From positions 1 to 8,232 of the forward strand of contig JAFZOA010000349.1 of NCBI GenBank assembly GCA_017550775.1: a stretch of DNA of 8,232 nt, given 5' to 3'. Source of the DNA: Ruminiclostridium sp. GTDB taxonomy: Bacteria; Bacillota_A; Clostridia; Oscillospirales; Ruminococcaceae. The position numbers and the translations under genes are program-made. Every line of letters begins with the position of its first letter. Position 1 is the first letter of the stretch. Shown one piece after another: positions 4,939-8,232 of this stretch. The notes below the pieces were generated by a model. The model did no database searches, was not told the DNA's origin, and was given only the letters and a program-made list of their open reading frames with translations.

Positions 4939-7119
4939 TCAGTTGTCGAGTCTCTGACGCTCAACCAGCTCGGCGAAATAGCCTCCCTTTGCGATGAGCT
5001 CGTCATAGCTGCCGTCCTCAATGACCTTGCCCTTGTCGAGAACTAAGATACGATCGCAGTTCTTGATAGTAGACAGTCTGTGAGCGATCACTATTCTTGT
5101 GCATTCGAGAGCATCGAGAGCTTCGCTGACCTGTTTTTGAGTCTTGTTGTCAAGCGCTGATGTTGCCTCGTCGAACATCAGTATTCTCGGTTTCGGTGCT
5201 ATGGCTCTTGCGATCATGAGTCTCTGTCTCTGACCTCCGGAGATGCCGCCCTGACCCTCACTGATGATCGTGTTCATTCCCATCGGCATAGCGCGGATAT
5301 CGTCTGCGATGCCGGCAAGTTCTGCCGCTTCCCACGCTTCATCGAGAGTAAGCTGAGGCGCGGAAATTACGATATTCGAATAGATATCGCTCCTGAACAG
5401 GCTTCCGTCCTGTGTGACTGCTCCTATCTGTTTACGCAGCGACCTCATATCAATGCGGTTCATATCTCTGCCGTCATAGTATATTGCGCCTTTTTGCGGT
5501 GTTTCAAATCCCAGCAGCAGACGCATGAGCGTGGATTTTCCGCAGCCCGTCCTGCCGACTATCGCTATGTATTCGCCGGAACGTATTTTCAGATTGAGAC
5601 CGTCCACCACATAAGGCATATTCTCATTGTATCTGAAATAAACGTTATTAAGCTCTATGCCGCCGGATATCGAGGTCACGATTTCTCTGCCCTCGGACAC
5701 CTCGGGCTCGGCTTTGAGGATAGGCTCCGCCATTTCAAGTATAGGCTTTATCTGCGCCACCGATACGGCTATTCCGGCAAGAGAGGAGAATGCTCCCGAT
5801 ACCATACCGTAAGCCGCGTTGAAGGCGATATATTCCGACGGGGAAACATAAGTTGTAACGGCAATGTAGTATATCACGGCGGTACCGATTATGGATATCG
5901 CCATTGTGATCGCGCCGTTTATCCGCAGAAACATAGGCGGGTTGTAAGCAAGCTCCGCACTTTTCTTAAAGCCGGCTGCCCATTTCGCGAACGCACGCTT
6001 CTCGGCACCGGCGAGCTTTATCTTCTGCACACCGTTTATCAGTGCGTAGGAAACGCCGCTTTCCTTTGCGGAAAGCTCCATCTGCTGCTTGGTTATCTTC
6101 ATCTGCGCAAATGTGGTGATAAGTGAGAAACCCACCGTGACCGCAATTATGACGATAGCCGGTATTGTAAGCGCGGGAGCGAAAGCAAATATCTGCGTGA
6201 TATACAGCAGCGAGGTCAGCGATGTAAGGCTGATAGAGAACACATTGTTTATCAGCAGATCGCAAAGCTGCTTCATAGACTGATTCCGGCTCTGCAATTC
6301 GCCGGAGCTGTACTTCTTGAAGAACGGCGCCGGAAGGCTGAGTATACGCATCATCAGCGCCGACTCAACGGCGTTGCTCGTTTTTGTGTTTATGCGCTGT
6401 GTCGCAAGCTGATTGCAGGCATTCATTATCTGTGAGGACACCGCAACGCAGACTATGAATACAGCCGTTCCCAGCAGGATAGATACATTGCCGCTTTCAA
6501 GAACAAAACCCGTCATAAGCATGGTAAGTCTCGGCATAAGCATACCGATAAATGTTGCTATCAACATTATTCCTATCAGCAGCGCGAAGTCATACCTGCT
6601 GAGACACTGCTTCATATACAGCAGCAGGTCTTTTATCTTAAGCGGTCTGAGCGGCATGGGACGATAAAAGCATATCGCGTCAAGATCGAACAGCTTTGCC
6701 GTGTTTCTGTTCAGTGATACCTTCTTCCCGTCAGCGTCCCTGTACCAATAACCTTTTACTGCTTTCGGATATACGGCAACCGGTGCCCCGTTCTCTTTCA
6801 GATACGCTATCATGGGTCCGTATGCTTTGTTGTACCAATTCTCCGAGAGCTCGACTACACGGTGCATGAGTCCGTGGGGCCGCATTGCGTAGTCTATCTG
6901 CTCATCCGGGTCTGTGACAGTGTCGGGGATCTCAACCGGTTTTATGTGATAATATTTGAGTACATCGTCGATAGCGTCCTTGGCGACAATACGCTCATCG
7001 GCAATAACACCCGCTCTGCGGCCACCCGTTACTACGGAAGCCATACCGAAGATCGAATCCTCGAAAACGTCCTGATCGCTGCGTTTTCGTTCGAGTATCT
7101 GTTCGTCAAATAATCCCAA
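4939..7119 (-). CDS. NHLM-type RiPP/bacteriocin export ABC transporter, ABC2 (permease/ATP-binding)
   Basis: A fused permease-ATPase of 726 aa resembling the second ABC protein of NHLM bacteriocin secretion systems (TIGR03797 type), which work with a C39-peptidase ABC1 to export RiPP peptides. Residues 1-160 form a cytoplasmic domain lacking peptidase motifs; its end, FYRPMPLRPLKIKDLL (151-166), is typical of ABC2. Six membrane segments follow between about 178 and 455. The nucleotide-binding domain spans about 487-720: Walker A GRTGCGKST (522-530), Q-loop Gln570, signature ISGGQ (626-630), Walker B ILMFDE (646-651), and H-loop His680. All ATPase residues are present. Translation starts at TTG, with AAGGAGGAG (complement of 7126-7134) 6 nt upstream; no nearby ATG fits. 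It lies 17 nt after the ABC1 stop, in one operon. The peptide substrate is not in this window. Confidence 0.88.
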   Translation of the reverse strand: MGLFDEQILERKRSDQDVFEDSIFGMASVVTGGRRAGVIADERIVAKDAIDDVLKYYHIKPVEIPDTVTDPDEQIDYAMRPHGLMHRVVELSENWYNKAYGPMIAYLKENGAPVAVYPKAVKGYWYRDADGKKVSLNRNTAKLFDLDAICFYRPMPLRPLKIKDLLLYMKQCLSRYDFALLIGIMLIATFIGMLMPRLTMLMTGFVLESGNVSILLGTAVFIVCVAVSSQIMNACNQLATQRINTKTSNAVESALMMRILSLPAPFFKKYSSGELQSRNQSMKQLCDLLINNVFSISLTSLTSLLYITQIFAFAPALTIPAIVIIAVTVGFSLITTFAQMKITKQQMELSAKESGVSYALINGVQKIKLAGAEKRAFAKWAAGFKKSAELAYNPPMFLRINGAITMAISIIGTAVIYYIAVTTYVSPSEYIAFNAAYGMVSGAFSSLAGIAVSVAQIKPILEMAEPILKAEPEVSEGREIVTSISGGIELNNVYFRYNENMPYVVDGLNLKIRSGEYIAIVGRTGCGKSTLMRLLLGFETPQKGAIYYDGRDMNRIDMRSLRKQIGAVTQDGSLFRSDIYSNIVISAPQLTLDEAWEAAELAGIADDIRAMPMGMNTIISEGQGGISGGQRQRLMIARAIAPKPRILMFDEATSALDNKTQKQVSEALDALECTRIVIAHRLSTIKNCDRILVLDKGKVIEDGSYDELIAKGGYFAELVERQRLDN

Positions 7120-7125
7120 ATCGAT

Positions 7126-7134
7126 CTCCTCCTT
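7126..7134 (-). promoter_or_regulatory. Ribosome-binding site fixing the TTG start of ABC2
   Basis: AAGGAGGAG on the minus strand lies in the 17-nt gap between the two ABC genes, 6 nt before TTG 7119. Its strength and spacing decide in favour of the rare TTG start. Confidence 0.7.
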
Positions 7135-7136
7135 CC

Positions 7137-8232
7137 TCAGTCATTCGAGATGAGCTCGGTGTAGTAGCCGCCCTTGGCATAGAGCTCATCGTGTGTGCCG
7201 CGTTCGACTACTCTGCCCTTATCGAGCACGATTATCTCATCGCAGTCGCGTATGGTTGAAAGTCGGTGTGCTATGACTATGCAGGTTATACCGCGCTCCT
7301 TGACCGCATTTACAAGCTCATACTCGGTCTTTGCGTCGAGCGCCGAGGTTGCCTCGTCCATAATGATTATCGATGGATCCTGCGCAAGAACACGCGCTAT
7401 TTCAAGACGCTGTCTCTGTCCGCCGGAGAGGTCTTTACCGCCTTCGATCAGTCTGCCCTGATAGCCGCCCTCGCGCTCCATGATGTCGTCGTGTATCTGT
7501 GCATCGCGCGCCGCGAGTATCATATCGAAGTCCTCGATAGTGTTATCCCACATCTTGATGTTATTGGCTATCGTGTCCTCGAACAGTATGATATCCTGAT
7601 CGACTACCGCGACCGAGCTTGTGAAGGTGCTGCGGTCTATTTCGTGTATGTACTTTCCGTCATAGAGTATCTCGCCATCCCACGGCTGATAAAGCCCTGA
7701 AATGAGCTTGGCAAGCGTGGATTTTCCGCATCCGGAGGTGCCGACAAATGCCACTCTGCTGCCCGGTTCCATTTTCATTGAGAAGTCTCTTATCAGCGGG
7801 TCTGCGAGCTTTGAGTAGCCGAAGGTGATGTTTTTGAGCTCTACATAGCCTTCAAGCTTGTCGTAGTCGGTATCCTCGGAGATCGGGTCATCTCTGAAAT
7901 TCACATCGTCGGGGTACTGCATAACATCCTCGACGCGCTCCATCTGAGTCCGCATCTCCTGTATAGTCTGACCTGCCGAGATAAGAGTGTTGGCAGGAGA
8001 CATGAACAGTCCCAGAAAGCTTTGGAATGTCATGATCATACCGATAGTGAATTCACCCTGCATTGCAAGGAAAACACCGAGTACCAGCACAGAATAATTC
8101 GCAAGGTTTGAAACCAGACCCGGTATCATTCCGATATATACATTGAGCTTAGTGAATTTTTCCGTGGAAGCGCCCACTGACGCGTGATAACCCGCCCACT
8201 TGCGGAAGAAACCGTTCTCCGCGCCGCTTGCC
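7137..8232 (-). CDS. NHLM-type RiPP/bacteriocin export ABC transporter, ABC1 (C-terminal part; 5' end outside window)
   Basis: The C-terminal half of a permease-ATPase. The frame stays open to the right edge (first whole codon ends at 8231), giving 364 visible residues; the GTG at 8177 is internal. The visible start, ASGAENGFFRKWAGYHAS, is the cytoplasmic loop before transmembrane helix 5 and closely resembles NHLM ABC1 proteins (TIGR03796), which carry an N-terminal C39 peptidase that cuts the leader at a double-glycine site. That peptidase would lie off the edge and cannot be confirmed here. Two membrane segments follow, and then the ATPase: Walker A GTSGCGKST (164-172), Q-loop Gln212, signature LSGGQ (268-272), Walker B IIIMDE (288-293), and H-loop His322. 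All are intact. It heads the visible operon with ABC2, and the two probably act together. Confidence 0.88.
   Translation of the reverse strand, partial: ASGAENGFFRKWAGYHASVGASTEKFTKLNVYIGMIPGLVSNLANYSVLVLGVFLAMQGEFTIGMIMTFQSFLGLFMSPANTLISAGQTIQEMRTQMERVEDVMQYPDDVNFRDDPISEDTDYDKLEGYVELKNITFGYSKLADPLIRDFSMKMEPGSRVAFVGTSGCGKSTLAKLISGLYQPWDGEILYDGKYIHEIDRSTFTSSVAVVDQDIILFEDTIANNIKMWDNTIEDFDMILAARDAQIHDDIMEREGGYQGRLIEGGKDLSGGQRQRLEIARVLAQDPSIIIMDEATSALDAKTEYELVNAVKERGITCIVIAHRLSTIRDCDEIIVLDKGRVVERGTHDELYAKGGYYTELISND

Noticed and set aside
5494..6126. Plus-strand open frame opposite ABC2
   Set aside because: Antisense shadow of an intact ABC transporter; no domain.

Overview
The window looks like a chromosomal stretch from a Gram-positive anaerobe of the Ruminococcus / Oscillospirales type. 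This is inferred from moderate GC, heavy use of ATA isoleucine codons, strong AGGAGG ribosome-binding sites, and protein families typical of that group. There is no rRNA, tRNA or CRISPR array. Genes at both edges are cut by the window.

Left part, plus strand (1-2126): the end of an ABC-2 type exporter operon. It holds the C-terminal part of an ATPase followed by two 267-residue permeases of the ABC2_membrane_6 (COG4587/COG3694) type. The genes overlap by 4 nt or lie 3 nt apart and are probably one translationally coupled unit. The substrate is unknown.

Middle scar (2127-2871): two broken genes meet tail to tail. A major-facilitator transporter keeps only its first ~40 codons (plus strand, with an intact ribosome-binding site). 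A DUF3089 secreted protein keeps only its N-terminal ~130 codons (minus strand). They are fused at about 2389-2404, where the same bases can encode the expected residues of both families. This looks like a microhomology deletion junction. The DUF3089 remnant also has a TAG stop inside its signal peptide.

Right part, minus strand (2872-8232): reading in the direction of transcription, the order is an NHLM/NHLP-type ABC1 exporter (partial, runs off the right edge), an NHLM-type ABC2 exporter of 726 aa with a TTG start, a terminator-like hairpin, a promoter overlapped by an inverted repeat, a membrane PAP2-superfamily protein, a ~165-bp inverted-repeat element, and a LCM-family SAM-dependent methyltransferase. 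The ABC1/ABC2 pair is the secretion machinery known from nitrile-hydratase-leader/Nif11-like RiPP clusters, so a peptide biosynthesis cluster probably lies just beyond the right edge.

The most distinctive structural feature is the ~165-bp element (3749-3913). It has 18-bp terminal inverted repeats (16/18 identical, TTAA included), TTAA at both ends, and arms that can form one long imperfect hairpin, so it looks like a MITE. It has entered the 3' end of the PAP2 gene and supplies that gene's last ~12 codons and stop. That PAP2 protein also has Asn in place of the usual catalytic-motif His (PSGN rather than PSGH).
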